Below, one piece after another: positions 16,991-26,112 of a stretch of 64,000 nt of DNA. The DNA is from Nitrospirota bacterium (lineage in GTDB: Bacteria; Nitrospirota; 9FT-COMBO-42-15; HDB-SIOI813): contig JADZCV010000025.1 of assembly GCA_020851375.1 (NCBI GenBank), positions 1 through 64,000 on the forward strand. The letters run 5' to 3'. Under the pieces are notes generated by a model that worked only from the letters and a program-made list of their open reading frames with translations, did not search any database and was not told the DNA's origin. A program made the translations under genes and the position numbers. Each line of letters opens with the position of its first letter. Position 1 is the stretch's first letter.

Positions 16991-17145
16991 TAATCCGGTA
17001 ACAGTTACAATTTAGAATTCCTTACAAGATGAAAAGGGGTGAGGAAAGGGCCCTGCAGAGCCAACTGTAGAGTATTTCAAGAAGGAGTATGAGTCGAGAC
17101 ATGCAGAAAATAAATAACAATCAATTAAAGGAGGAAAAAAGAAAG

Positions 17146-18321
17146 ATGGTAAAATTTGCAAAACTAATACTGACACCGGCTGTAATAATAGCACTGGCGA
17201 CAACGTCGTTTGCCGATTTCAGGCTGGGTGATGAGACAAAGGGGTTAAAGGTCAGGATAAGCGATGATACAGACATCAACATCAGGGTGCGCATGCAGCC
17301 AAGACTGGATATTGGGGATCTTGTAAAGAACGAAGCAGGAACTGCCTATGAATCTGAAATTGACAATTATCTCAGAAGAATCCGTCTTGAACTTAGTGGA
17401 AACATGACAAAGGAACTGAAGTATAACCTTGTATATGAGGCAGATAAAAATGGGAAAATTGCTTCGAGTGGTTCACCGGCTAATGAGGTGAAGATACAGC
17501 TTGCCAATATTGATTACAAGTTTGATGACTTGTTTGACGTAAGGTTCGGTAAGGCAAAACTGCCTTACTCGAGGGTTTCTTTAACATCATCTTCAAAACA
17601 GCTCGTTGTTGAGAGGCCTGTTTCAACAGAGGCTGCAAAAAGACTTTTTGATGATTACTACCAGTCACATCTGTTGTTTTCCGGTAAGGCATCTGAAGGC
17701 CTTTTTGTCTATAACGTTGCTATCGCAGATGGTTGGGAGCCGAATTCGACAATATCAGGTTTAACTGTTGTTCACAAATCGGGTCCTCTGTATGTTGCAA
17801 GGTTTGAAGTCTCTCCTCCGGGCTGGGCAGAGGCAAGCCAGAGCGATGCACACCTTGGCAAGGGGAAACACCTCACAATTGGGGCAAACTATGCTACCCA
17901 AAAAGGGATTGAGTATAAGACTACTGATTATGAAGAGGACAGGACCCTTACAGGACTGGATATCTCCGTACACCTGGAAGGGTTTACAGGACAGTTTGAG
18001 TATAACGCCTGGAAGCAGGAATCTACAGATCCCGCCAAAGGTAACATAGAGCCGAAGGGGTGGTACATTCAGGCAGGCTATCTGATTCCTGATATTGACA
18101 TAGAACCTGTTGCAAGATATGAGGTATATGACCAGGACTCAAACAGCAGTGATAAGCAGGAGAAGACTACTACTGTCGGCGTCAACTGGTATCTGAAAGG
18201 TCACAGCATGAAGATTGGTTTGAACCGTGCCAGCACAAAGTATGACAGCGGCGCCAGCGGCTGGCTTACTAATGCAGATACAAAGGACACATATCAGCTT
18301 CAGGCACAGTTGTACTTCTAA
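17146..18321 (+). CDS. Phosphate-selective porin O/P family outer-membrane protein
   Basis: 391-residue beta-barrel with signal peptide MVKFAKLILTPAVIIALATT then SFA. The repeated alternating strands, the LRRIRLELSG segment and the terminal aromatic residue (YQLQAQLYF) fit the Porin_O_P family, which passes phosphate or other anions through the outer membrane. I chose the ATG at 17146, after AAAGGAGGAAA, since the signal peptide starts there; the upstream ATG at 17089 only adds a hydrophilic leader. It heads a run pstS-pstC-pstA-pstB-phoU, which supports a phosphate-uptake role and likely induction under phosphate limitation. Confidence 0.88.
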   Translation: MVKFAKLILTPAVIIALATTSFADFRLGDETKGLKVRISDDTDINIRVRMQPRLDIGDLVKNEAGTAYESEIDNYLRRIRLELSGNMTKELKYNLVYEADKNGKIASSGSPANEVKIQLANIDYKFDDLFDVRFGKAKLPYSRVSLTSSSKQLVVERPVSTEAAKRLFDDYYQSHLLFSGKASEGLFVYNVAIADGWEPNSTISGLTVVHKSGPLYVARFEVSPPGWAEASQSDAHLGKGKHLTIGANYATQKGIEYKTTDYEEDRTLTGLDISVHLEGFTGQFEYNAWKQESTDPAKGNIEPKGWYIQAGYLIPDIDIEPVARYEVYDQDSNSSDKQEKTTTVGVNWYLKGHSMKIGLNRASTKYDSGASGWLTNADTKDTYQLQAQLYF

Positions 18322-18336
18322 ATACTTAACATTTTG

Positions 18337-18352
18337 CTTACAATCTTGTAAG
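18337..18352. other. Inverted repeat CTTACAATCTTGTAAG between porin and pstS
   Basis: Perfect 7-base arms around TC, 15 bases after the porin stop and 33 bases before the pstS start. It could be a weak hairpin that sets the expression ratio, or an operator. No T-run follows, so it is not a standard terminator. Confidence 0.45.
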
Positions 18353-18384
18353 ATGATTGTGCATTTATGACAAATGGAGGAATA

Positions 18385-19383
18385 ATGAAAAGGATTTTAT
18401 CAGGTGTCGTATCCGTACTCTTTGTTTCATCAATAGCGTCTAATGCCTATTCTGCAGTAACGGTAAAAGTAGACGGTTCATCCACAGTTTATCCGATTAC
18501 TGAGGCGGTTGCTGAGGAGTTTCAGGGGGCGGAAAAGGGAAAGACGCGCGTTACTGTGGGGATATCCGGCACTGGTGGTGGATTTAAGAAGTTGTGTAAT
18601 GGTGAGACTGATATTGCGGATGCCTCAAGGCCCATCAAACCTTCTGAGGTTGATCTATGCAGGAAGAAAGGTGTTGAGTACATTGAACTGCCGGTTGCAT
18701 ATGACGGCCTCGCCATAATGGTAAACCCAAAGAATAACTGGGTTTCTCATACTACTGTTAATGAGTTGAAGAAGTTATGGGAACCTGCTGCTCAGGGGAA
18801 GATAAAAAAATGGAACCAGATACGTCCCAACTGGCCGGACAAGGAGGTCCATCTTTTCGGGGCTGGAGTGGATTCTGGTACGTATGACTATTTTACAGAG
18901 GCCATTGTTGGAAAGGAACATGCAAGCCGTGGTGACTATACTTCCAGTGAAGATGACAATGTCCTTGTGCAGGGAATTGCAACGGATGTCCTTGCACTGG
19001 GGTTTGCCGGTGTGGCATACTATGAGAACAATAAAGAGAGCCTTAAACTTGTGCCTGTAGATGATGAAAATCCTTCAAATGGCAAAGGATCTGTACTCCC
19101 GACATATGATAATGTAGTAAAAGGTTTCTATCAGCCTTTGTCAAGACCACTGTTTATATACGTTAATAAGAATTCTGCTGAACGGCCTGAAGTTAAGAGG
19201 TTTGTTGAATATTATATGAAGAATGCAGGACAGCTTACCAGAGAGGTCGGATACATTGCCCTCCCGGACAAGGCGTATGGACTTGCGTTAAAACGCTTTG
19301 CTGACCGCCGGACAGGTTCAATATTTGGTGGACATGGCTCTCAGGTAGGGGTGAAGATTGAAGAACTTTTACAAAAGGAATAG
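18385..19383 (+). CDS. pstS: Phosphate ABC transporter substrate-binding protein PstS
   Basis: 332-residue periplasmic phosphate-binding protein. Signal peptide at residues 1-22 ([20 protein letters not shown], then AYSA). Phosphate-binding loops are visible: [37 protein letters not shown] with DASRPIK, and [12 protein letters not shown]. The start at 18385 is set by TGGAGG five bases upstream; the ATG at 18367 lacks a site. It delivers phosphate to PstCA. First transporter gene of the pst run, presumably controlled by phosphate limitation, although I see no Pho box or phoBR here. Confidence 0.96.
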   Translation: MKRILSGVVSVLFVSSIASNAYSAVTVKVDGSSTVYPITEAVAEEFQGAEKGKTRVTVGISGTGGGFKKLCNGETDIADASRPIKPSEVDLCRKKGVEYIELPVAYDGLAIMVNPKNNWVSHTTVNELKKLWEPAAQGKIKKWNQIRPNWPDKEVHLFGAGVDSGTYDYFTEAIVGKEHASRGDYTSSEDDNVLVQGIATDVLALGFAGVAYYENNKESLKLVPVDDENPSNGKGSVLPTYDNVVKGFYQPLSRPLFIYVNKNSAERPEVKRFVEYYMKNAGQLTREVGYIALPDKAYGLALKRFADRRTGSIFGGHGSQVGVKIEELLQKE

Positions 19384-19399
19384 TTTGAGAGCGTTTTGA

Positions 19400-20287
19400 A
19401 TGTCTAAGCAAGTCAGAAGAGTAAAGGAAAGACTTATCGAGGGGGCGCTGCTATTGAGCGCCCTCTTTTCAATTTTTGTTACTGCAGGGATTATTGCAGT
19501 CCTCTTTTTTGAGACCTTTGAGTTTTTCAAAGAGGTTTCCATTATAGAGTTTCTTACTGACACTCAGTGGACGCCCTTGTTTGCTGATAAACACTTTGGC
19601 ATCCTGCCGCTTTTTGCCGGTACATTGCTTACTACTATCATAGCAGTTGCAGTCGCCATTCCTATTGGTCTTACGAGCGCGATATATTTGAGTGAGTATG
19701 CCTCAGACAGGGTAAGGACCATGGTGAAGCCTGCTCTGGAAATCCTCGCTGCGGTACCGACTGTGGTCTATGGCTATTTTGCCCTGCTTCTGGTGACACC
19801 CGTCCTTCAAAAAATCTTCCCGGACCTCTCAGGCTTCAATGCCTTGAGTCCCGGGATTGTAATGGGGATCATGATAATTCCAATTATCTCATCCCTGAGC
19901 GAGGATGCTATGCATGCAGTTCCGATGGGGCTTCGGGAAGGGGCATATGCCCTTGGTTCCACAAGACTGCAGGTTGCAACACGCGTAGTTGTGCCTGCTG
20001 CATTTTCAGGTATTGCCGCATCTTTCATTCTTGGAATATCAAGGGCAGTAGGAGAGACAATGGTGGTTGCGATAGCAGCAGGTCAGCAGCCGAGACTCAC
20101 GATGAATCCATTTGTTCCGGTTGAAACAGTTACAGCTTATATAGTGCAGGTAAGCCTTGGTGATACACCGACCGGGACGATTGAGTACAGGACTATCTTT
20201 GCAGTCGGTATAAGCCTGTTTGTAGTAACATTCGGGTTGAATATGGTAAGCTATTGGTTTAGAAAAAGATTCAGAGAAGAATATTGA
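19400..20287 (+). CDS. pstC: Phosphate ABC transporter permease PstC
   Basis: 295-residue inner-membrane permease with about six transmembrane segments. The binding-protein-dependent permease signature is visible near residues 175-215 ([20 protein letters not shown] then [14 protein letters not shown]). The conserved [18 protein letters not shown] follows. It pairs with PstA to form the phosphate channel energised by PstB. It starts 16 bases after pstS, and pstA follows after a 62-base gap. Confidence 0.96.
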   Translation: MSKQVRRVKERLIEGALLLSALFSIFVTAGIIAVLFFETFEFFKEVSIIEFLTDTQWTPLFADKHFGILPLFAGTLLTTIIAVAVAIPIGLTSAIYLSEYASDRVRTMVKPALEILAAVPTVVYGYFALLLVTPVLQKIFPDLSGFNALSPGIVMGIMIIPIISSLSEDAMHAVPMGLREGAYALGSTRLQVATRVVVPAAFSGIAASFILGISRAVGETMVVAIAAGQQPRLTMNPFVPVETVTAYIVQVSLGDTPTGTIEYRTIFAVGISLFVVTFGLNMVSYWFRKRFREEY

Positions 20288-20349
20288 GACGATTTCAATA
20301 AATGTCTAAAGCCATTTCTTACGTTCCGGTTAATGCTATTTAGGAAAAG

Positions 20350-21246
20350 ATGAATAGAAAAGTATTGAGTAAATGGTTTGACAAGTCCTTTTATGTCGTA
20401 GGATTTATTGCTACCCTGATAGGGCTGGCAATTCTTGTAGTGCTCATCCTCGACATCGCAATTGACGGTGCCGGAAGGCTTGGCTGGCAGTTTTTTACAA
20501 GCTATCCTTCCAGGAGGCCGGAGGCTGCAGGGATACTCTCTGCATGGGTTGGCACTGTCTGGATTATGGTGATAACAGGGCTTCTTGCTATACCGCTTGG
20601 TATAATGGCGGCCGTGCATCTGGAGGAATACGGCAAAAAGAGCTGGCTGACAAATCTTATAGAAATCAATATTGCCAATCTGGCCGGGGTACCCTCTATT
20701 ATATACGGTTTATTGGGGCTCGGCCTTTTTGTAAGGGCCTTGTCTCTTGAGAGGAGTGTTATATCAGGGGCTGCAACCCTTGCCATACTTGTTCTGCCTA
20801 TAGTGATACTATCTACGCGTGAGGCGCTGAGGGCCATACCGTTTTCCATCAGAGAGGCATCATATGCCCTTGGGGCTACGAAGTGGCAGACGATAAGGCA
20901 TCAGGTGCTGCCTGCTGCCCTTCCAGGTATAATGACAGGGATAATCCTTGCGATGTCGAGGGCAGTCGGTGAAACTGCGCCACTTATTACAATTGGGGCT
21001 CTCACATACGTTGCATTTCTGCCAACGAGCCCCATATCTTTGGAATTTCCTTATATAAGTTTCCAGGGACTGTTTGATCCCTTTACAGTGCTCCCTATAC
21101 AGATATTCAACTGGGTATCGAGGCCGCAGAAGGGCTTTTTTGCTAATGCGGCTGCTGGTATAATAGTTTTATTGATAATAACGTTTCTTATGAATGCTAT
21201 TGCAGTCTGGATCAGGCATAAACATTCGAAGAAGATAAGATGGTGA
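20350..21246 (+). CDS. pstA: Phosphate ABC transporter permease PstA
   Basis: 298-residue second permease subunit. Transmembrane helices are spread through the protein. The permease loop REASYALGATKWQTIRHQVL and SRAVGETAPLITIGAL are typical of PstA, as is the N-terminal periplasmic SRRPEAAGI motif. Partner of PstC in the inner membrane. Ends 6 bases before pstB, so the two are translationally close. Confidence 0.96.
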   Translation: MNRKVLSKWFDKSFYVVGFIATLIGLAILVVLILDIAIDGAGRLGWQFFTSYPSRRPEAAGILSAWVGTVWIMVITGLLAIPLGIMAAVHLEEYGKKSWLTNLIEINIANLAGVPSIIYGLLGLGLFVRALSLERSVISGAATLAILVLPIVILSTREALRAIPFSIREASYALGATKWQTIRHQVLPAALPGIMTGIILAMSRAVGETAPLITIGALTYVAFLPTSPISLEFPYISFQGLFDPFTVLPIQIFNWVSRPQKGFFANAAAGIIVLLIITFLMNAIAVWIRHKHSKKIRW

Positions 21247-21252
21247 AATATT

Positions 21253-22002
21253 ATGGCCTTTAAAGTGAGAGAAGTAAGCGCATGGTATGGGGAAAAACAT
21301 GCGTTAAAAAATGTAAACTTTGAAATACCCGAGAAGTCCGTCACCGCCATTATTGGTCCATCCGGATGTGGTAAGAGCACCTTCATCAGGTGCCTTAACA
21401 GGATGAATGACCTTGTCCCGATGTTCCGGGTAAGTGGAGATATCTTATATAACGGAACAAACATATATTCAAAGAATCTCGATATCACAGAACTCAGAAG
21501 GCGAATAGGGATGGTATTTCAAAAACCCAACCCTTTTCCAAAGAGTATATTTGATAATGTCTCATACGGCTTGCGCATTCAGGGTATACACAGGAAGAGT
21601 GTTCTTGACGGGGTCGTGGAAGAGAGCCTTAAAAAGGCTGCACTGTGGGATGAGGTAAAGGACAGGCTCAGTGCAAGTGCGCTTGCCCTGTCCGGGGGAC
21701 AGCAACAGAGGTTGTGCATTGCAAGGGCAATCGCAACGGAGCCGGAGGTAATCCTGTTTGATGAGCCCTGCTCTGCCCTTGATCCCATTGCAACAGCGAA
21801 GGTGGAAGACCTGATAATGGCGTTAAAGCAATACTATACCGTTGTTATTGTGACTCACAATATGCAGCAGGCGGCGCGTGTATCAGACATGACTGGATTT
21901 TTTATGATGGGTGAGTTGATAGAGTTTGACGATACAAGGCAGATATTTACTGCGCCGTCTAACAAGATGACGGAAGATTATATAACCGGAAGATTCGGAT
22001 AG
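21253..22002 (+). CDS. pstB: Phosphate ABC transporter ATPase PstB
   Basis: 249-residue ABC ATPase. Walker [20 protein letters not shown] (about 36-54), Q-loop [10 protein letters not shown], signature [16 protein letters not shown], Walker [17 protein letters not shown] and switch His in VTHNM are all present and match the PstB subfamily. It hydrolyses ATP to drive phosphate import through PstCA. It precedes phoU by 8 bases. Confidence 0.97.
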   Translation: MAFKVREVSAWYGEKHALKNVNFEIPEKSVTAIIGPSGCGKSTFIRCLNRMNDLVPMFRVSGDILYNGTNIYSKNLDITELRRRIGMVFQKPNPFPKSIFDNVSYGLRIQGIHRKSVLDGVVEESLKKAALWDEVKDRLSASALALSGGQQQRLCIARAIATEPEVILFDEPCSALDPIATAKVEDLIMALKQYYTVVIVTHNMQQAARVSDMTGFFMMGELIEFDDTRQIFTAPSNKMTEDYITGRFG

Positions 22003-22010
22003 GAGGCTGC

Positions 22011-22676
22011 ATGACACGGGAGGCATATCATAAGGCGTTAAAGAATGTTCAGGATGATGTTATGACAATGGCCGGCATGGTGAGTAAGGCACTGTCCGAT
22101 TCTATGGAGGCACTGAAGCGCCGGGATTTTGAGTCTTCAAAGAGGATTATTGATGAAGATAACATTATAAACAGGAAGAGGTTTGACATAGAAGAAAAGT
22201 GCCTCCTTCTTATTGCCACGCAACAGCCTATGGCCGTAGACCTCAGGGTACTGGCAGCAGTTATTAACATAATTACAGATCTTGAGCGAATTGGTGACCA
22301 TGCTGAGGGAATTGCCAAGATCAACATCTCCATAGGAGAAGAGCCTCTGGTAAAGCCGCTCAGAGACATACCACAGATGAGCGAGCTCGGGCTTTCCATG
22401 CTTGACAGGTGCATGAAGGCATTTCTGAACCGGGATTTAGATGCAGCAAGAAAAGTATGTCATGACGACGATGAGGTGGATGCCCTCTATGACCAGACCT
22501 ACAGGGAATTACTACTTGTCATGATAGAAAATCCGAGGACCATCCAGGGGGCCACATATCTGATTTGGGCTGCACACAACCTTGAAAGGATCGCAGACCG
22601 GGTTACCAACATTGCCGAACGCGTGGTCTTCATGGTGACAGGCAAGATGGAAGAGATGAATATATCAAAATATTAG
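22011..22676 (+). CDS. phoU: Phosphate uptake regulator PhoU
   Basis: 221 residues forming two three-helix PhoU repeats. Each repeat carries the metal-binding ExxxD-type motif, seen as ITDLERIGDHAEGIAK (about 87-102) and HNLERIADRVTNIAERV (about 189-205). PhoU restrains Pst uptake and signals phosphate status to a PhoR-type kinase. No kinase/response-regulator pair is in this window, so the signal partner lies elsewhere. Last gene of the phosphate run. Confidence 0.96.
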   Translation: MTREAYHKALKNVQDDVMTMAGMVSKALSDSMEALKRRDFESSKRIIDEDNIINRKRFDIEEKCLLLIATQQPMAVDLRVLAAVINIITDLERIGDHAEGIAKINISIGEEPLVKPLRDIPQMSELGLSMLDRCMKAFLNRDLDAARKVCHDDDEVDALYDQTYRELLLVMIENPRTIQGATYLIWAAHNLERIADRVTNIAERVVFMVTGKMEEMNISKY

Positions 22677-22698
22677 TAGGATGACGGGAGGCGGGTCA

Positions 22699-23268
22699 TT
22701 ATTTATTTCTGCCGATTCTATCCATCACCGCTTTCCATATTTCCGCAAGGCCCAGACGTTCTGCCCACTCTGAGATGTACCCATAATCAATCTCATCTCT
22801 ACTGACCTTCAGGATACCTGTAATATCTCTGAGATGTTTTTCGGAGCTCCCTTCTCTGTAATATTCCATCTTTTTTATAATTACATCTTCAGGCGCAGCA
22901 AAATTTGCCTGAAAAGAGTCTGACGGGTAAATCCGTTTTAACCTTGTAAATCTACTTGTATTGAAGGGGGTATCAACCTTTATAATAATGTCTACCTTAA
23001 GACCTGAGGCAGGGTGGATGATATTGAATTGCCCCTTACGCCGGATAGCATCCCTGATCATATCTTCACTGATATAAAACTCCTCCGGCGGAAAGGCTGC
23101 AAGAAGACCTGGTATATGTTTTTCCTCCACGGCCGCGACGATATCAATATCATTGGTCAACCGTGGTTCTCCATAGACCATTGCAGCTACTGATCCGGTT
23201 ACAATGTAAGGAATCTGAAGGTCCTCTAATGTTACTACTATGTCCTGGAGCAGTTCATACGGCTCCAT
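22699..23268 (-). CDS. Nucleotidyltransferase-fold protein (AbiEii/DUF6036-like)
   Basis: 189-residue protein with the minimal nucleotidyltransferase signature: GSVAAMVYGEPRLTNDIDIV (about residues 21-40), giving the GS and DxD metal-binding pattern, with a third acidic strand at LKVDIIIKV. I place the start at the ATG at 23268, preceded by GGAG, rather than the upstream TTG. It overlaps the small upstream gene by 14 bases. Such pairs resemble toxin-antitoxin or nucleotidyltransferase/helper modules; activity and target are unknown. Confidence 0.8.
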   Translation of the reverse strand: MEPYELLQDIVVTLEDLQIPYIVTGSVAAMVYGEPRLTNDIDIVAAVEEKHIPGLLAAFPPEEFYISEDMIRDAIRRKGQFNIIHPASGLKVDIIIKVDTPFNTSRFTRLKRIYPSDSFQANFAAPEDVIIKKMEYYREGSSEKHLRDITGILKVSRDEIDYGYISEWAERLGLAEIWKAVMDRIGRNK

Positions 23269-23470
23269 GGCTGAGTCTCCTGGCAACCTCCTTTTGAAGT
23301 CTTAAGGTATCCCATTCCGGATGAGTTTTTTCCAGATGTGTCATTAACATTTTGTATGCCGAGACCCACAGACTGAAACCTATTCCAAGCCGCTCAGCCG
23401 GGGTCTTGTGTCGCAGTACTTCCGCCATAACGTCATCAATAACTTCAATCTGTCCTGCATCTAATCGCAT
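23255..23470 (-). CDS. Small conserved partner of nucleotidyltransferase
   Basis: 71-residue acidic/basic helical protein, with RHKTPAERLGIGFSLWVSAY in the middle and a terminal VARRLSHGAV. Small proteins with the KTPAERL...W...RxLSHG pattern commonly sit just upstream of nucleotidyltransferase-fold genes (recalled, not searched). Its stop overlaps the start of that gene here, so they are co-translated. It may act as the helper or antitoxin of the pair. Confidence 0.7.
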   Translation of the reverse strand: MRLDAGQIEVIDDVMAEVLRHKTPAERLGIGFSLWVSAYKMLMTHLEKTHPEWDTLRLQKEVARRLSHGAV

Positions 23471-23683
23471 AATGCACCTCTAAGCAAAAATCTACACTAT
23501 TTTGCCGGGAAAATCTACCATCCGTAACACGGCTTCGTCTTAATGGATACTTCTTTATCTCAAGAGGCCGGTCAAGTTTATTCCCTGCCTTCCCGAAAAA
23601 GAAGCCGTATCACTTCAGGCCTGAACAGGAGCTGTGGCCTGTCTTTTGTTATCGTTAAGCCTGTCTTGAGGAGGGAGTACGCA

Positions 23684-24271
23684 ATGAATATGACGCATTA
23701 TGTTCTGTTAGCCATTACGGCGGCACTGGTAATTTACATAGTGATGATCTATAACAGCCTTGTCAGCCTGAAACACGGTGTCAAAAAGGCGTGGGCAAAC
23801 ATTGACGTCCTGCTTAGTCAGCGTCATGATGAGCTGCCGAAGCTTGTAGAGACATGCCGCCAGTACATGAAGTACGAGCAGGATACCCTGGAAAAGGTCA
23901 TCAAGGCGCGTTCACAGGTGGCAGTTGCACAGGAAAAGCAGGATATGCGTGCCCTGGGGGCTGCTGAGACTGATCTGCGTAGAAACCTGGGCCAGATATT
24001 CGCTCTGGCGGAATCCTATCCTGGCCTCAAGACTGATGAAGGCTTTCAGCACCTGCAGACACGGATCACTTCCCTGGAAGACGCCATCGCTGACCGCCGT
24101 GAGTTCTACAATGAGAGTGTCAATATAAACAATATCCGCATCGAACAATTCCCTGACAGTGTTATTGCCGGCTTCTTTGGCTTTCAGGCCGGACATCTGC
24201 TGGAATTTACTGTACATGAGAAAAAGGATGTGGACATCAAGTCGTTGTTTGGGGAGCCTGTCCTGAGGTGA
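23684..24271 (+). CDS. lemA: LemA family membrane protein
   Basis: 195 residues. One N-terminal transmembrane helix (about residues 6-25) is followed by the LemA signature: YNSLVSLKHGVKKAWANIDV, LLSQRHDELPKL, and the late YNESVNINNIRIEQFPDSVI. The rest is helical coiled-coil. LemA proteins are anchored in the inner membrane with the helical domain outside; their role is poorly defined. The start is chosen at 23684, after GAGGAGGGAG, because the frame upstream encodes a non-conserved hydrophilic stretch. It is followed 6 bases later by the GIDE-domain gene, a pairing often seen. Confidence 0.9.
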   Translation: MNMTHYVLLAITAALVIYIVMIYNSLVSLKHGVKKAWANIDVLLSQRHDELPKLVETCRQYMKYEQDTLEKVIKARSQVAVAQEKQDMRALGAAETDLRRNLGQIFALAESYPGLKTDEGFQHLQTRITSLEDAIADRREFYNESVNINNIRIEQFPDSVIAGFFGFQAGHLLEFTVHEKKDVDIKSLFGEPVLR

Positions 24272-24277
24272 CCTCCG

Positions 24278-25192
24278 ATGCCTGATCTGCGTGCTGCCTA
24301 TGCTGGCCTCATCACCTCTGGGGCGCATCTGATTCTGCTGCTGTTTGCCGTACGTGCCAATAACCGCTATGTCTGGATTGGGACTGTTTCCATAATTTCA
24401 GGCATCAGTTTCTTTGCATGGCTGAATGCCAATCGCCGCCGTCTTGCCATTGATGACCATCCCACCGCCCGCGTTGCATCGGCTCCTCAGGGGTATGTTG
24501 AACTGACCGGGATCTGCCGTATACCGGCGGGGAACAGTCCGCTCGGCCTCAGGGCAGAGGAACTTGCCCTGGGCGTTGGGCATGCCTGGTTCCGGTACCG
24601 TATCGAAGAAAGATCAGGCAACAGGTGGAAGACTGTCAGTACGGGACGGAGTGATCAGGAAATGGTGCTGGACGACGGAACCGGACAGTGCTTTGTAGAC
24701 CCTGAAGGCGCCGAGATCGTGACCGCCCATAAGCGGGCCTGGTATCAGGGAGACTATCGCTATACCGAATGGTTTATACTTCCCAATGACAAACTGTATG
24801 CCATCGGAGAGTTTAAGACAACCGGCGGCGCAGGTTCCGAACCTGTCACGGATGCTGACATGCGTCTGCTTCTGACTGACTGGAAACGGGATCCGTCAGC
24901 ACTTCTCGCGCGCTTTGACCGTAACAACGACAAACAAATAGATGTCGTCGAGTGGGAAGATGCCAGACAGGCAGCAAGGACAGCGCTGGAGGAGCAGCAC
25001 TGCGAAGATGAGGCGCAGCCGTCAGTCCACACTATGAGTCGGCCACAGGACGGACGAATGTATCTCATTTCGAATCTGGAACCCGGAAAACTGGCGGGCA
25101 GGTACCGGCTCTGGGCCTGGTTTCACCTGACTATTTTCGTATCCGGCGTTGCCGCTGCATCGGGTATAGCCACTGGTTTGATCCCGCTGTAA
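24278..25192 (+). CDS. GIDE-domain membrane protein
   Basis: 304 residues. Transmembrane helices lie at about 8-25, 32-50 and near the C-terminus (about 277-300). The central soluble region (GYVELTGICRIPAGNSPLG, WFRYRIEE, GTGQCFVDPEGAEI, YRYTEWFILPNDKLYAIGEF) matches the GIDE domain found in bacterial membrane proteins and in the mitochondrial E3 ligase MUL1. No RING domain is present. A short acidic DRNNDKQIDVVEWEDA segment resembles a calcium-binding EF-hand-like loop. Function in bacteria is unknown; it is usually linked to LemA. Confidence 0.85.
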   Translation: MPDLRAAYAGLITSGAHLILLLFAVRANNRYVWIGTVSIISGISFFAWLNANRRRLAIDDHPTARVASAPQGYVELTGICRIPAGNSPLGLRAEELALGVGHAWFRYRIEERSGNRWKTVSTGRSDQEMVLDDGTGQCFVDPEGAEIVTAHKRAWYQGDYRYTEWFILPNDKLYAIGEFKTTGGAGSEPVTDADMRLLLTDWKRDPSALLARFDRNNDKQIDVVEWEDARQAARTALEEQHCEDEAQPSVHTMSRPQDGRMYLISNLEPGKLAGRYRLWAWFHLTIFVSGVAAASGIATGLIPL

Positions 25193-25245
25193 TTTGAAGG
25201 CTGGAGCTGAGACACCCGCTTGCTTTCAATTACAATGAATGTGTA

Positions 25246-25581
25246 TCACCTTATCCTGTGACTGATGCCCTGAATGGCCTCTTGTAGCTCCTTTTTTGAC
25301 ATGTTGTCCAGGATTTGAATGAGGCGCAGGCGGCAGGCATGATATTCACTGTCACGTCCCGATGGCAAGTGCAGGAGTTCGGCCGGCGAGAGGTTGAGTG
25401 CTTCTGCAAGAAGGGCTATAATGGTTAATGTCGGATCTCCTCTTCCTGCCTCGATATCTTCTATATCCTTAGTGCTTAGACCGGTCTTGGTTCCCAGATC
25501 CTCACGGGATAGCAGCATCTGTTTCCGGAATATTTGAAGCTGTTTCCCAAAACGATTTAATAATAGTGCATGTTCACGCAT
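25246..25581 (-). CDS. Xre-family helix-turn-helix regulator
   Basis: 111 residues. The helix-turn-helix lies at about 15-65: LLSREDLGTKTGLSTKDIED followed by IEAGRGDPTLTIIALLAEAL. The C-terminal part (SKKELQEAIQGI) may mediate dimerisation. DNA target unknown. It is divergent from a second Xre-type gene, with about 110 bases between the ATG codons that could hold shared operators. Confidence 0.88.
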   Translation of the reverse strand: MREHALLLNRFGKQLQIFRKQMLLSREDLGTKTGLSTKDIEDIEAGRGDPTLTIIALLAEALNLSPAELLHLPSGRDSEYHACRLRLIQILDNMSKKELQEAIQGISHRIR

Positions 25582-25727
25582 ATTATCAAATCAATACAAC
25601 ATATAAGTGGTATTTGTCAACTCACTCTCACACCGCTTATATTGTAGACATTTCCAGCCCTCACTATTATCGTTCTATTCAAATATCATAGATGTATTGC
25701 CAGAATAGGAGATATGGGGATGTCTGC

Positions 25728-26102
25728 ATGTATCGAATAAAAGACAGAAGGTTCATTGGCACAAGGATCAGGGACAGGCGGAAAGAATTGGGGTTTTCAC
25801 AGGAAAGACTGGCAGAGGCGATAGGAATTACATATCAGCAGCTTCAACGATATGAAAATGGAAGAGGACGTTTGAATACTGACAGGTTGCAGGCCCTGTC
25901 GGAAGTGCTTGATGTGCCCATATCTTACCTGTTTGAGGATAAGGGATCGGGAAAATCGGCGATAGGGGAAATTGATGCAATGTACCTTACCCAGGAAGAA
26001 AGGGAGTTTGTAGAGATACTGCGGAAGATTAACGATGAGGAATCCAGGAAGGGGCTTAAAGTGTTCATGAAACTTGCGGCAGAGAAGAAGAAGAGGTCAT
26101 GA
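25728..26102 (+). CDS. Xre-family helix-turn-helix regulator
   Basis: 124 residues from the ATG at 25728. The DNA-binding domain is at about 8-65 (IGTRIRDRRKELGFSQERLA, then ITYQQLQRYENGRGRL). The C-terminal extension (LTQEEREFVEILRKINDEES) is a helical tail seen in many Xre regulators. An alternative upstream ATG at 25692 would add 12 non-conserved residues. It lies next to, and divergent from, another Xre gene. Target unknown. Confidence 0.88.
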   Translation: MYRIKDRRFIGTRIRDRRKELGFSQERLAEAIGITYQQLQRYENGRGRLNTDRLQALSEVLDVPISYLFEDKGSGKSAIGEIDAMYLTQEEREFVEILRKINDEESRKGLKVFMKLAAEKKKRS

Positions 26103-26112
26103 TACAAAGAGT

